Assembly: GCA_003290165.1 (NCBI GenBank)
Contig: QNQO01000541.1
Coordinates: 1 to 64,000 of the forward strand
Direction: 5' to 3'
Length of the DNA: 64,000 nt
Source of the DNA: Berberis thunbergii
Lineage: Eukaryota; Streptophyta; Magnoliopsida; Ranunculales; Berberidaceae
Each line of letters opens with the position of its first letter. Position 1 is the first letter of the stretch. Shown here piece by piece: positions 48,266-58,814 of this stretch. The translations under genes were made by a program, and so were the position numbers. The notes under the pieces are model-generated. The model ran no database searches and was not told the origin of the DNA. It saw only the letters and a list, made by a program, of their open reading frames with translations.

Positions 48266-48576
48266 TGATAAGTTTAAGGCCAAATTGTGTCCTTTCATTC
48301 ATTCATCAACAATATAAATACTGTAGTCAAAATACAATAGGAAACCACCATAAACTAGGAAACCTCCCAAACCAAGGAAACAAATCACTAGCCATCGGAA
48401 AGTTTCCTAACCCCATAAAACTTCTAACCCCATAAAACTTGCAACACAATATGCTAAAATATATTATCCTAACAATAGAATGTATTTCCTAATACTGGAA
48501 GATATTTTCCTAACCATAGGATGTATTTCCTAATACTGGAAGATATTTTCCTAACAATAGGATGTATTTCCTAATG
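48266..48576 (-). repeat. 5' LTR of the 43451-48576 copia element
   Basis: Partner of 43451-43761. On the minus strand it begins CATTAGG where the other copy has TATTAGG, so the outer base differs from the usual TG. The primer-binding site follows at 48265. Confidence 0.9.
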
Positions 48577-48581
48577 CATTT

Positions 48582-48880
48582 ATTTCAATATTTTCTCAAA
48601 GGTTCATTTTTGCTTTTGGAAAGCAAGCCAAGGGAAAATGTTGTGGTTTAATTTTTCTATTTTCAATGGAGAGATACACTCCAAGAACTATAGTTGTTAT
48701 CCTAAACAAGGACCATTGTGATCCACAATTTGAGAATCAACTTCCACCCAATCGCCCCATTGAGTAAAAAAATACAAGAAACTAAAAACTAGCACTTATC
48801 TCATTGTTCACATGGTTTCCTTCTTTATAAACATCAATCACATAACAGAATATACAAACCAGACACACCCACGACACACA
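48582..48880. other. Former promoter region of SCPL copy e
   Basis: AT-rich. It contains 'ttataaac' near 48824-48831, about 50 bp before the ATG of copy e, parallel to the TATA box of the intact copy. Confidence 0.4.
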
Positions 48881-49160
48881 ATGGTGAAGGCTGCATTCCT
48901 AGCAATACTACTTGTAGTCTTCCTAAAATGTTATGGAGGGAGAGGGTTCAACTTTGAATCCCACGCATTGGGTAAACACATTAAAGCTCAATTTGATAAG
49001 GAGCAAAGCTTGCCAGGGCAACCTAACAACGGACAGCTTTTCAATCAGTATCCAGGATACATTAGAGTGGATCGAAAGGCAGGAAGAGCTCTGTTTTACT
49101 GCTTTGTTGATTATCCTCAAAACTCTTCTTCCAAGCCTCTTGTTTTGTGGCTCAATGGAG
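48881..49160 (+). pseudogene. SCPL copy e, exon 1
   Basis: An open exon reads [20 protein letters not shown] (signal peptide), [31 protein letters not shown] and PLVLWLNGG, with a correct GT donor at 49161 in the same phase as the intact gene. Compared with the intact copy, about 35 codons between KAQ and SLPG are missing. By itself the exon looks healthy. The break lies downstream: exon 2 is 7.4 kb away behind a copia element and a TRIM. Confidence 0.88.
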
Positions 49161-49340
49161 GTATGTGGTGCTTGTTTTTGTTAATGACATTAGTGTTGAT
49201 TGGATTCAAATGAAAAAATCAATAAACCTAATGAAATTGTGGAATTGACGCGACTAAATATTTCTCATAGAAATAGTTACAATATTCTATTACGAGGTGT
49301 ATATGTAATCTTTATTTTTTTTAATGTAGTCCTACCATTG

Positions 49341-49518
49341 TGTTAGCTTCTAAGAGAAGTTATGAACAAGAGTTCTATTGTATTTCATATCCGAGGCAAC
49401 TTATGTAGACATCTCAAGTGAACAAAAGTGAATGAATAGCTGTCATAACAAACTAACAAATAGCAGCATTTGAGCTAACAACCTGTTTATCAACCTATCT
49501 AGCTATTGATACTTAACG
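49341..49518 (-). repeat. 3' LTR of the 49341-55787 copia element
   Basis: 178 bp. It matches 55583-55787 but lacks about 27 bp around the 'catcatacattgcttat' part. The last bases 'cttaacg' replace 'tttaaca'. Confidence 0.9.
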
Positions 49519-52366
49519 TCCCCCCTCAAACTAAGTGTAGAGCTATCAACAACACTTAGTTTGTCATGCATCAATAGAAATCGTGAAGTACCAAGGGCCT
49601 TTGTAAAAAGATCAGCAACTTGATCAACCGCTAAAATGTGATGGACAGTAATAAGCTTGCGAGCAACCTTCTCACGCACAAAGTAGATATCTAACTCAAT
49701 GTGTTTAGTTCTAGAATGAAGAACAGGGTTAACACTTAGCATGACAGTGCTCTTGTTATCACACCAGATAGTAGGAGATGCACGGGCAATCTTTAGTTCA
49801 TAAAAAAGTGATTGTAGCCATGTTAGCTCAGCTGTGACTGAAGCTAAGCTCTGATATTTAGCCTCAGTACTATTTCTAGATACATTACTTTGCTTCTTAG
49901 ATGACCATGAAATGAGATTAGATCCCAAATATACACAATAACCAGAAGTGGAGCGTCTGTCATTTAGGTCAGATGCCCAATCAGCATCATAGTAACAAGT
50001 CAAATGAAAAGGAGCTGGCTGAAGATGAAGTCCTAAAGAAGTTGTAGCTTTTAGATACCGTAAGATTCTTTTCACCACTCGCCAATGAGATTCAAGAGGA
50101 TTTTGCATGAATTGGAAAACTCGATTGACTGAGTATGCAATCTCTGGTCTGGTTATAGTGACATATTGTAAAGCTCCAACTAAACTCCGATATAATTGAA
50201 CATTCTGGACAGGATCACTACCAGTAGCAAACAATTTCTCACCACCACTCATAGGAGTAGGCAAACCATTAGCAAACTTCATCTTGGCACGACAAAGAAG
50301 ATCATTAATATACTTGGATTAAGAGAGGAATAGACCATTGGCAATATGTTGAACTTGAATGCCAAGAAAGTAATGAACAAGACCCAAATCTTTCAAGTAG
50401 AACTGAGAATTCAACTGCTGAATTAACTGAGAGATGTCAGAGGAGTTTGAATCAGTGATTAGAATGTCATCAACATACACCAAAAGAAAAATAGGAGATG
50501 GAGAGTGCCTAATGAAGAGGGATGAGTCTGACTTAGTAGATTTAAAACCAAACATTAGAAGAGTTTGTCGCAGCTTGTCAAACCAGACTCTAGGAGCCTG
50601 TTTTAAACCATAAAGAGCCTTGGTAAGCTTGCTAACGACATTGGGACGGGAAGGATCAATAAACCCAGGAGGTTGCATCATGTAAACCTCTTCATGTAGA
50701 TATCCATTTATATATTAAGAATGCGTTGTTGACATCTTGTTGAAACACTGGCCAAGCATATGTGACAGCCACTGAGAACATAACTCAGATGGTAGAGGGT
50801 TTAACAACTGGACTAAAAGTCTCTTCATAATCAAAACCAACAACTTATTGGAACCCCTAGCCACCAAGTGAGCTTTGTATTTTTGAACCGTGCCATCTGA
50901 ATTTTCGTTGATCTTGAAAATCCATCTACAACAAACAATGGACCTATCATGGGGAAGATCCACCAGTGACCAAGTATTATTTCTTATCAATGCCATATAT
51001 TCTTCTTGCATAGCAGAAAACCAATGAGGAGTGGCTAAAGCCTCATTCAAACTAGAAGGTTCAGCAAAAGCTATGTACACCTTGGGCTTGTAGACACCAG
51101 CTTTTCACTTGGTTACCATTGGATGACCAGGAGCAGTAGTAGAACCAACAATATAATCAATAGGAGCAGTAGAAGCAGTAGTAGGAGCAACATTTGAGCT
51201 TCGATCTTGGGTGGAAAAATGAGGTAGCATTGAGGTGGGAGAAGTAACCACTAGAACTAAAAGGAGGAATACTATTGTCATTAGGTGTATTGCTGACATT
51301 AGGTGTAGGAGAAATAGAGATAGATGCAGGGGTAGGTGCATTGGAAATAGGAGTAGATATTGAAGAATTGGTACTTAATCTTGCATGTGGGAAGGAGTGC
51401 TCATTAAACAGGACATCCCTGGAGATATAGATGCGGCCATTAGGAGATAAGCACTCATACCCTTTATGTTGTAAGTTATAATCAAGAAACGTACACTCAT
51501 CATATCTTAATTGAAGTTTATGAGAATTATATGGTCTTGTATTGGGAAAACATGAACAACAAAATACTTTAAGAATATGATAATCGAGAACCTTGTGATA
51601 AAGTGTCTCATATGGAGAGAGGCCATGGACAACAGAAGAAGGAACCCGATTAAGAAGATAGACTGAAGTTCTTACTGCTTCATCCCAGAACTTCATGGGA
51701 AGAGAAGCATGAACAAGAAGAGTTAATGCAGATTCAAGTATATGCCTATGCTTTCTCTCAGCAACTCCATTTTGCGGATGTGTGGTTGGGCAAGCCAGTT
51801 GATGATAGATATCATGTTGAGCTAAAATTTTTGAAAAAGATCTATACTCCCCACCCCAGTCAGATTGAATACACTTAATGGGAAGACCAAATTCCAATTG
51901 AACCTGTGATTTGAACTTAAGAAAAGTAGGATAGATCTGTATGAATGAGTTCTAAAGGTTTATTGAATACAGTATAAGAACTAGAAAAGGGATATTTTGT
52001 ATTTTTCCTAAAAAACATGAGGAACAAAAATCAAAATTTTTCTGTTTTAAAACAGAAATGTTACATTTGGTAAGTATCTTTTGTACTAGTGGTAATGAAG
52101 GATGGCCTAATCGAACATGCCAAAGATACAAAGAAGAAAATGACTTAGAAGACTTTGTATTGACTGAAACTCTTTGATTGAAACATGAAGAATTTGTATT
52201 GTTTGGAATGCTTTGATTGAAGCTGGAGGACTCTGACTTTGGAGCAGCAAGAGAAATGGATGGGAAGACATAGAGCCCTTGTTAAGCTTCCCTTCCAAGA
52301 GAATTCGATTGGTGACCTGATCCTTAACAAAACACAAATCAGGGTGAAACTAAAAAAAAACACCAT
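49503..52366 (-). pseudogene. Copia Pol, broken into several frames
   Basis: On the minus strand, the pre-integrase part (about 52366-52030) has CFVKDQVTNRILLEGKL and LWHVRLGHPSLP. Integrase (51897-51157) has CIQSDWGGEYRSF and HPQNGVAERKHRHI. Reverse transcriptase (51080-50319) has SAMQEEYMAL, then MMQPPGFIDPSRPNVV, YGLKQAPRVWF and YVDDILIT. RNase H (50282-49503) has YDADWASDLNDRRSTSGY, STEAKYQSLA and KHIELDIYFVREKV, ending near the polypurine tract. Stops and shifts at about 51900, 51120, 50700 and 50300 separate the parts. The integrase DDE and polymerase YVDD signatures remain visible. Confidence 0.9.
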
Positions 52367-52750
52367 TATCTCTTACAAATTTAGAAACACTTAACAGATT
52401 CTTAGTGAGTTTAGGAACTTGAAGAACATTCTTAAGAAGCAATATTCTTGAAGAATTTTAAGATTGTAAAGAAGACTGACCAATGTTTTGAATTTGTAAT
52501 GCAGTACCATCCCCAACAAAGAGTTGTTCATTGCCATGATAAGGAACTGAAGATGTCAAATTTTGAGTATGTGGAATGCAGTGATATGTTCTCCAGAATC
52601 AGGAAACTACCTACGATAAGATGGAGTAGATGAAGCAACACACATTTCATTTAAGATTGAGATTCAGCTCCCCGTTTAGGATGAGTAAACTGACTGGAAT
52701 AAGCAGAGAAGGCATGACGAGGTGGTAGCTTTGATGTCTGAGAAGGTATG

Positions 52751-54552
52751 TGATGCAGATTTAACTAACCCAAATAAATAGGTTAATTTAACCTAATTTT
52801 AATAACTGCAAGTGCACAGTGTCTAACTGGTAGACAAGGGCAAGTACAAGTCGATCCCACAAGGACTGTGGTAGCAATTAAATTTCAGAGTTGATTTAAG
52901 CTAATTTAAATTGGGGTTACAGCAATTAAAATATCTAAACTAAAAATCAAATTAAAACAAAATAAAAAGTTTTAAAGAATATGAGAAGGGAAACCAAGGC
53001 ATTGAATCCACCACAGGTTCTTTGAGATTTGTGTAATCAAAAATATTGTTTTTAAGATTTAACATGACTAACCTAAAGATTAATCTAAGTTTGCAATTGA
53101 TTTTAGCAAAGGTATAAACCCCTAACATTGCGTTTCTTCTTACGACACACAATCATATGTTTATTTTAACTAATCCTAAACCCCTAGCATTGTGTGTCTT
53201 CTTATGGCACACACAATCACAGATTCAGATTAATTGATTAAATCAAGCTTTGAATTTCAACAAAGGGTACTTCTAACTACCAACTAGTCTAGATAATTAA
53301 TCAGGATATAATCGGTGAAAGTAAATTATTGAAAATCATAAATCAAATGTGTTTAACGTTCAAGCATAAAAAAAACAATAAATTTAAATACAACAAACTC
53401 TAGGAAATCCTATGGTTTCATCGTAGCCTTGGCGAAGGGTTTAGCTCTCCATGGTAGCGGTGCTCACAACATCAATGGAGGTGGAAGTCATCTCTGCAAG
53501 GACGCGAATCCCGAGAAAAGGGATGAAATTGCATTGTGGTGGCTCTTACAGGTTCTTGGGGTGTCAATAGCTAAAACTGTTTTTCAGTTTTGAAAAATAG
53601 TTTTCTCCTGCCCGAATTCCGCGCAACGCTCTGTCTTCATCTCCAGCGCGACACCGCCTGCTGCTCCTTCTTCCTCCGTGCTCCTCGCGAGCTTCCTCCT
53701 GCTCCAACCTGGTTCTGAACCTGCAAAAGAGAGAGAAGGTGAGGAACAACGAGAGATAGATAAAAAGAAAACGAAGGAGGAAGCGAAACAGGGAGCGCCT
53801 CCCTGTCGCGAGCTCTGTTTTGCGGCGACAGTGGTTGCGTGGTCTGGTCGTAACGGTGGTCGTGAGAGAGGTGAGGCCGAGAGAGGGGAGAAACAGGGGT
53901 GGCGGCGGTTCGTGAAGGAGGAGAAACAGGGGTTGTCCTGTGCGTGAGGTGGGTGAGGTGGTACTCGGTGGTAGTGGTCTGTTTCGTGGTGTGCGTGGTG
54001 GCTGATGGTGGTGATGGCGAGACTCGATGGCTATGTGGACAGGGGAGAGGAGCAGAAACAGGGAGATGGTGGCAGCTGATAGTGGAGGATGAGGAGGAGG
54101 TGGTGATGGTGGCGTTATCGCGCTATCAACTCTCCTATCGAGCGAGGATTGCCGGTAGGGTGGATTGGCGTGGTGGCTGGAAAAGAGAGGAGGGGAGAAA
54201 GGATGTGGAAAAAGAGAGAGAAACTTTCTCTAAGATGGGGGGAGCTAAATAGGGTTCTCCTATTATCTTGGGCTTGGGTTTTTAGGTTAGCATTTTTGGA
54301 TTTGGGCTTAGGTTAAATTAGGTGGACCTAGGTTTATTAGGGTTAGGTTTAGATATGCGTCGCTCTACTTTGTACCACCACTAGAATCAACCAATTGTCA
54401 TTTCTTAAATTGTCGCCTTAATATGATTTCATCGTTCACGCTCAAATTCCTGCTAAGACATGAAAACGAAATAATTATTATAAATTATAATAATCGAAAC
54501 ACTAACATATATAAATTAAGAGATATATTATATAATAATTACGTGAATATCA
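52751..54552 (-). mobile_element. Athila-like gypsy solo LTR (1802 bp)
   Basis: A single LTR bounded by TGATATTCACG (minus-strand start at 54552) and CTGCATCA (52751), with the 5-bp duplication GTATG on both sides (52746-52750 and 54553-54557). No internal region is present, so it is a solo LTR left by recombination between two LTRs. Its sequence parallels the LTR at 56789 onward ('gcgtgaacgat', 'ggcgacaattt', 'gttgattcta', 'tctaaacctaaccc'). It interrupts the copia Gag just after the zinc knuckle. Short frames inside it (53678-54252 and others) are non-coding LTR sequence. Confidence 0.92.
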
Positions 54553-55201
54553 GTATGCCTGAAGATGAGGGCTGTGGAGTGGAAATCCATGGATTTGGAA
54601 CACTATTGTCAAACCTGTTATAGCACTTGAATGCAAGATGTCCAAGTTTGCCACAAATTTGACACTGAGGTCGATTGGATGTATAACCAGAGGGCATAAA
54701 ACCTCTTCCAGATCCAGATCTTGCACCTCTTGGTGAGAAGGGATTGAATGAAGATCTAAACTGAGGTCTCCAACCATGTGAGTTTGTATGAGTGTGAGCC
54801 ACATTGATAGAACTAGACACATCAAGATCCTTCATATGTCTTTCAATTCTTGATTCTTGAGCAAGCAAGAGTGACTCAACCTCTGCCACACTATATGCAT
54901 CTGATCTAGAACTCACTGATACTACAAATGTATCATATGACTGTGGTAATCCATAAAAAATGGCTTTAATATGATCTTTTGAAGAAAGTGGATGCCCTAC
55001 ATATGCTAATTGATCAATGATAAACTTCAGTTTCAGTAGATAGTCATTAATAAAAATATCTCTTTTCTTGAAGTTCTGTAACTGAGTCCTAAACTGAGAG
55101 ATTTTGGCAACAGTTTGGGAGTTGAAGAAGATTTCAAGAATCTTCCAAATATGTTTAGATGTTTCACAACCTATTAACCTTGTGAGCAGTGATTCGGTCA
55201 T
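54553..55201 (-). pseudogene. Copia Gag interrupted by a solo LTR
   Basis: The frame opens at 55201 and reads LIGCETSKHIWKILEIFF, QLQNFKKRDIFINDYLLKLK and YGLPQSYDTFVVSVSSR, the UBN2-type copia Gag core. A Gly/Arg/Ser-rich stretch and the zinc knuckle CQICGKLGHLAFKC follow. At 54552 it meets the solo LTR. Gag sequence resumes at about 52750 (IPSQTSKLPPRHAFSAYSS). An upstream stop near 55202 suggests the N-terminus was also damaged. Confidence 0.9.
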
Positions 55202-55569
55202 AGAAGAAAGAAGCCATGAAAATAGGAGTTGATCTTGATGTTCCCAGTTTATAAACTCTGGATTGACATTGTTGTTTGCTTGATCTTCAGCTGATATAAA
55301 TCTTGATGGAGATGAAGATTTTTCAATAAACTTCTAAAGTATGTGACCTCTGATTGTTGCCAACACTTGTTGTTTCCACAACAAGTAGTTGTGTTCATCC
55401 AGTTTTACAGATAAAGCATGAGTAAACATCATTGGTTTTGACTATGTCATGACAAAGTTGGTGAGTGACGCAACATTTGAGGAGGTTGAATCCACCATTG
55501 ATACTACTAGGAAAGACTGAAATGAAAAGAAAGATTGAAATGAAGAAGAAGAGGAAAAAGAAATGAAAT

Positions 55570-55582
55570 GGCTCTGATACCA
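55570..55582 (-). other. Initiator-Met primer-binding site
   Basis: The minus strand reads TGGTATCAGAGCC directly after the 5' LTR of the 49341-55787 element. Confidence 0.85.
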
Positions 55583-55787
55583 TGTTAGCTTCTAAGAGAA
55601 GTTATGAACAAAAGTTCTATTGTATTTCACATCAGTAAATGTACATCATACATTGCTTATATAGGCAACTTATGTAGATATCTCAAGTGAACAAAACTGA
55701 ATGAATAGCTGTCATAACAAACTAACAAATAACAACATTTGAGCTAACAACCTGTTTATCAACCTATCTAGCTATTGATATTTAACA
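55583..55787 (-). repeat. 5' LTR of the 49341-55787 copia element
   Basis: 205 bp, TGTTAGC...TTAACA on the + strand, directly abutting the primer-binding site. It holds a TATA-like 'ttatata' (55656-55662) that the other LTR has lost. Confidence 0.9.
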
Positions 55788-55987
55788 CATTGTATCTAAC
55801 GCAATAGCTAATGGATACTCTAAAACATTTTAAATATTCATGCCAAGTTCAAAGAGAATTATTTTCACAATTTGAAATGGAATATTTCCAAGTTGAAATC
55901 CTCTCTACTCGCATTGTTCTTGCATTTATCTTCTTCCATGGAGTGGAACTTACAAATAACTTTATTGTTCATGAGGAATGCAGGATT

Positions 55988-56531
55988 TGTGTCATGACCC
56001 GATCCACAGAGTATTATATTGTCCCCTTTGAGTCCAAGGCCTGCACGACTTTAAAACGCGTAGTACTTTGTTGACCCAAACTCGTACGTACATAGCACAT
56101 ACCCTTCCCTCACCTAGGCGAAGTGAGACTATAATTTTCCATCCAATCCCTATTGGGATCCACGAGCCTTTCTCGCACCCTCTCCCTCAGATCCGCCCAC
56201 ACAAGGGTATCACAGTCCACCCCCTAAGGGAGCCCAACGTCCTCGTTGACACACTTCCAGCTAGGTCTGACTCTAATACCATTCTTTCACGACTCGATCC
56301 ATAAAGTACTATATTTTTCGCTTTGGCCCCAAGGCCCGTACGACTTTAAAACGCGTAATACTTTGTAGATCCCAACTTGTACATATATAGCACATCCCCT
56401 TCCCTCACCTAGGTGATGTGAGACTATAATCTCCCCTTGGTAGCTCGTCCAACCCCTTTTGGGATCCACAAACCTATTGGGGGTCTCTCCCGCACCCTCT
56501 CCCTCAGGTCTGCCGACACATGGGTATCACA
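55988..56531 (-). mobile_element. TRIM element at the exon-2 acceptor of SCPL copy e
   Basis: Two related LTRs of about 225-250 bp (about 55988-56213 and 56284-56531) share 'ccgatcca', 'gactttaaaacgcgta', 'ccttccctcacctagg' and end 'gggtatcaca'. Between them about 70 bp carry, on the minus strand, TGGTATTAGAGTCAGACC, an initiator-Met-like primer site. No coding capacity exists. The left flank 'gcagga' is the exon-2 splice acceptor, and exon 2 resumes at CCCGGGTGC (56533), so the element split the acceptor from its exon. A clean target duplication was not found. Confidence 0.75.
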
Positions 56532-56532
56532 A

Positions 56533-56638
56533 CCCGGGTGCTCTTTATTTGGAAATGGATCATTGATGGAAATAGGTCCATTTAGGGTTCAACATGATGG
56601 AGTTGGACTAAACTCAAACCCATATGCCTGGAACCAGG
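56533..56638 (+). pseudogene. SCPL copy e, exon 2
   Basis: Reads [20 protein letters not shown] and NSNPYAWNQ, matching the exon that carries the oxyanion PGCSS in the intact copy (here PGCSL). The donor GT at 56639 is kept. The acceptor is separated by the TRIM. Exons 3-8 are not found before the window ends, and the following intron is filled by gypsy sequence. Confidence 0.88.
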
Positions 56639-56681
56639 GTAAATTTGTAGGCATTCATCTGCTTATATTAATAATTAGAGG

Positions 56682-56788
56682 TGATGCATCCAAATCCGTC
56701 TATGTCGATACATGACCTGCAAAATGAACAACAGTAAGCCAATGACCAACATTGTGGTGGCCGAAGGCATTCATATGCTAAAGTTAGG
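56682..56788 (-). mobile_element. Truncated Tat-like gypsy LTR
   Basis: It begins TGATGCATCCAAATCC like the LTR at 1115, shares 'gacctgcaaaatgaacaacagtaag'-type text with 38985-39010, and is cut at 56788 by the Athila-like LTR. Only about 107 bp remain on this side. Confidence 0.65.
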
Positions 56789-58590
56789 TGATATACACGT
56801 AATTATTACAAAATATATCTCTTAATTTATATTTGTTAATGCTTCAATTAATATATTTTATTCTAATTATTTCATTTTTTATGTTTTTGTAGGAATCTGC
56901 GCGTGAACGATAAAATCGCATTAAGGCGACAATTTGAGGAAATAATTAATTTGTTGATTCTAGCGGTGGTGTAAAATAGCGGTTCACATATCTAAACCTA
57001 ACCCAAATAAGCCTAGGCCCACTTACTTTAATCAAGCCCAAGCTCAGAAAGCTAGAAACCTAAGCCCAGCCTAACAAGGAATAGGGGAACCCTATTTAGG
57101 TTTCTCTCTTCCCTTCTCTTTAGGGACTCTGCTCTTCCATGTTTTCTGCTCCTCCTCTCTTTTGAGCTGCCATCACCACCTCCACCTGGGCAGAGACATA
57201 GAGCCTTGTGTCTCTCGCCACTAACCAACCACCATCTCACCACCGTCCAAGCCACCGCGGTCCCTGTTTCCTCCACATCTCCATGTTCCTGTCTTTTCAT
57301 CACCTCGCCACCGTCCAGCATCCCTCATCACGAACCAAGCTCGCACGCCACCACCGCAAGCAGCAGAAACATGGAGCACCTCCATGTTTCGCCGTCCTAT
57401 CTCCATGTCACCACTACCGAGCACCACCTAAGCCACCTCACACACAGGACAACCCTTGTTTCTCTTCCTTCACGAATCGCTCACACAGACCAGACCGAGC
57501 AACCACCGCCATCACCGCTCGAAACAGAAGCTCGCGAGAGGGAGGCACTCCCTATTTCGCTTCCACCTCTCATTGTTCCTCACTCTCTCTCTCTGTTCTT
57601 GCAGGTACCGGAGCCAGTCGGGAGGAGAGGAAGCTCGCGAGGAGCGAACTAGACGCGGCGGAGTTGGTCTCGTCTCGCTAGGGACGAACGAGCAGCAGAG
57701 CAGTGATTTCGCGCGGGAGAAAACTGTTTTTCAAAACTAAAAAATAGTTTTGGCTATTGACACCCTAAGAACCTGTAAGAGCCACCACAGTGCAATTTCA
57801 GCCCATTTTCTCGGGATTGGCATCCGTGCAGAGATGACTTCCACCTCCAGTGATGCTGTGACCACCACCACCATGAGTCACTGAACCCCACGCAAGGTGA
57901 AGAGGTGAACTCCGAGATGTAACTTACTAAATTAGTATTTGATTCACTTTAAGTTTTCACGACGAATAATGATGTTTAATGATTCTCATTTTTATTTAAT
58001 ATAGAAATTTATGTTATTTTAGTGACAGAGATTTCATAGATTTCTTCGTAGATTATTATTATTCCGGTGGTTATCTTTTCTTCTCCATATAAGCTTAGTC
58101 ACGCTTTTCTTATGTGTGGAATGTTTAAGGATCAATTGATTCTGGTAGGTTAGTTATATGTGATAGTCATTTATTACGGTATTGTCTCCGGATATATAGT
58201 AAGTTTAGGATATCACATATGACCAACTTTTGTGTTTTCTAGAAAAAGTGAAATCTGAAATTCATTTACATTAGGGTATATTAATGCATAAAAGATTATT
58301 TTTTCGATTACGTCGTTTGGGATGTGAAACACGTAGTTGAGTCATCATAGCGAATCAATACTAGTTGGCGCGTGAAGTCTAGGAGGGATTCTTGGAACCT
58401 TGTGATTTTTTCAAATTTAATTTTTATTAAATTAAATTCAATTTCGTATTTAAATTTGTTAGAATTTATTAACTTTAGTTTCACATAGTTTGTCTTCCTT
58501 AACCTTATTTTGTAGATCGTTTTTTCCTCGTGGGATCGACACCCCATTCTTTACTGCAACTAACCGCGTGTACTGTTTGGGCGTAATAAA
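56789..58590 (+). repeat. 5' LTR of the Athila-like element
   Basis: About 1.8 kb, running up to the primer-binding site, with the same head as 62608-63783. Its 3' edge is placed within a few bases because the final CA is not evident. Frames such as 57206-57681, rich in Ser/Pro/His, lie in a CT-rich part of the LTR and are not proteins of known type. A TATA-like signal could not be chosen with confidence. Confidence 0.8.
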
Positions 58591-58593
58591 ATT

Positions 58594-58613
58594 TTGGCGC
58601 CGTTGTCGGGGAA
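58594..58613 (+). other. tRNA-Asp-type primer-binding site
   Basis: TTGGCGCCGTTGTCGGGGAA resembles the TGGCGCCGTTGCCGGGGA complement of plant tRNA-Asp used by Athila and Tat elements, with one change. Confidence 0.8.
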
Positions 58614-58814
58614 CAAACGTCATTCTACAAGGAAGGTTTCGGGTATTATCTTTCTTGCTCATTTTTCATTTTATTTTATTTTATTCTATTTTTAAGTTTT
58701 AGGTCCAGTTTAATTTTAATTTATTTTATTTCTAATTTTTTTTTAAAAAAAGGTTGTGGCCACCTTTCACAACAAAGTTGAGGCTGTAGACTCGGTTAGA
58801 CTAAGGTTTTTTCC

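Larger units (their letters stand above)
43451..48576 (-). mobile_element. Ty1/copia element, nearly complete (5126 bp)
   Basis: Identical 5-bp duplications, CATTT, flank it (43446-43450 and 48577-48581). LTRs of 311 bp lie at 43451-43761 and 48266-48576 and differ at about eleven sites by eye. On the minus strand a TGGTATTAGAGCC primer site follows the 5' LTR, and a polypurine tract (complement of 'ccccccctcaa') precedes the 3' LTR. The interior carries all copia domains with only a few breaks. Of the LTR elements here it seems one of the younger ones. Confidence 0.93.
49341..55787 (-). mobile_element. Ty1/copia element in intron 1 of SCPL copy e
   Basis: Flanked by the 5-bp duplication CATTG (49336-49340 and 55788-55792). 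The short LTRs (49341-49518 and 55583-55787) open TGTTAGCTTC; the right one closes TTAACA and the left one TTAACG. A primer site (complement of 'ggctctgatacca', 55570-55582) and a polypurine tract (complement of 'gtcccccctcaaa', 49519-49531) are in place. Gag and Pol lie on the minus strand. An 1802-bp gypsy solo LTR is nested at 52751-54552. Without it the element is about 4.64 kb, normal for copia. Confidence 0.93.

Noticed and set aside
53678..54252. Lys/Glu/Gly-rich + strand frames
   Set aside because: They are antisense to the solo LTR and mirror the LTR frames above.
57206..57740. Overlapping Ser/Pro/His-rich frames of 90-157 codons, repeated at 62940-63558
   Set aside because: They lie inside the Athila-like LTR in both copies, overlap in several frames and follow CT-rich base composition, so they are not treated as genes.
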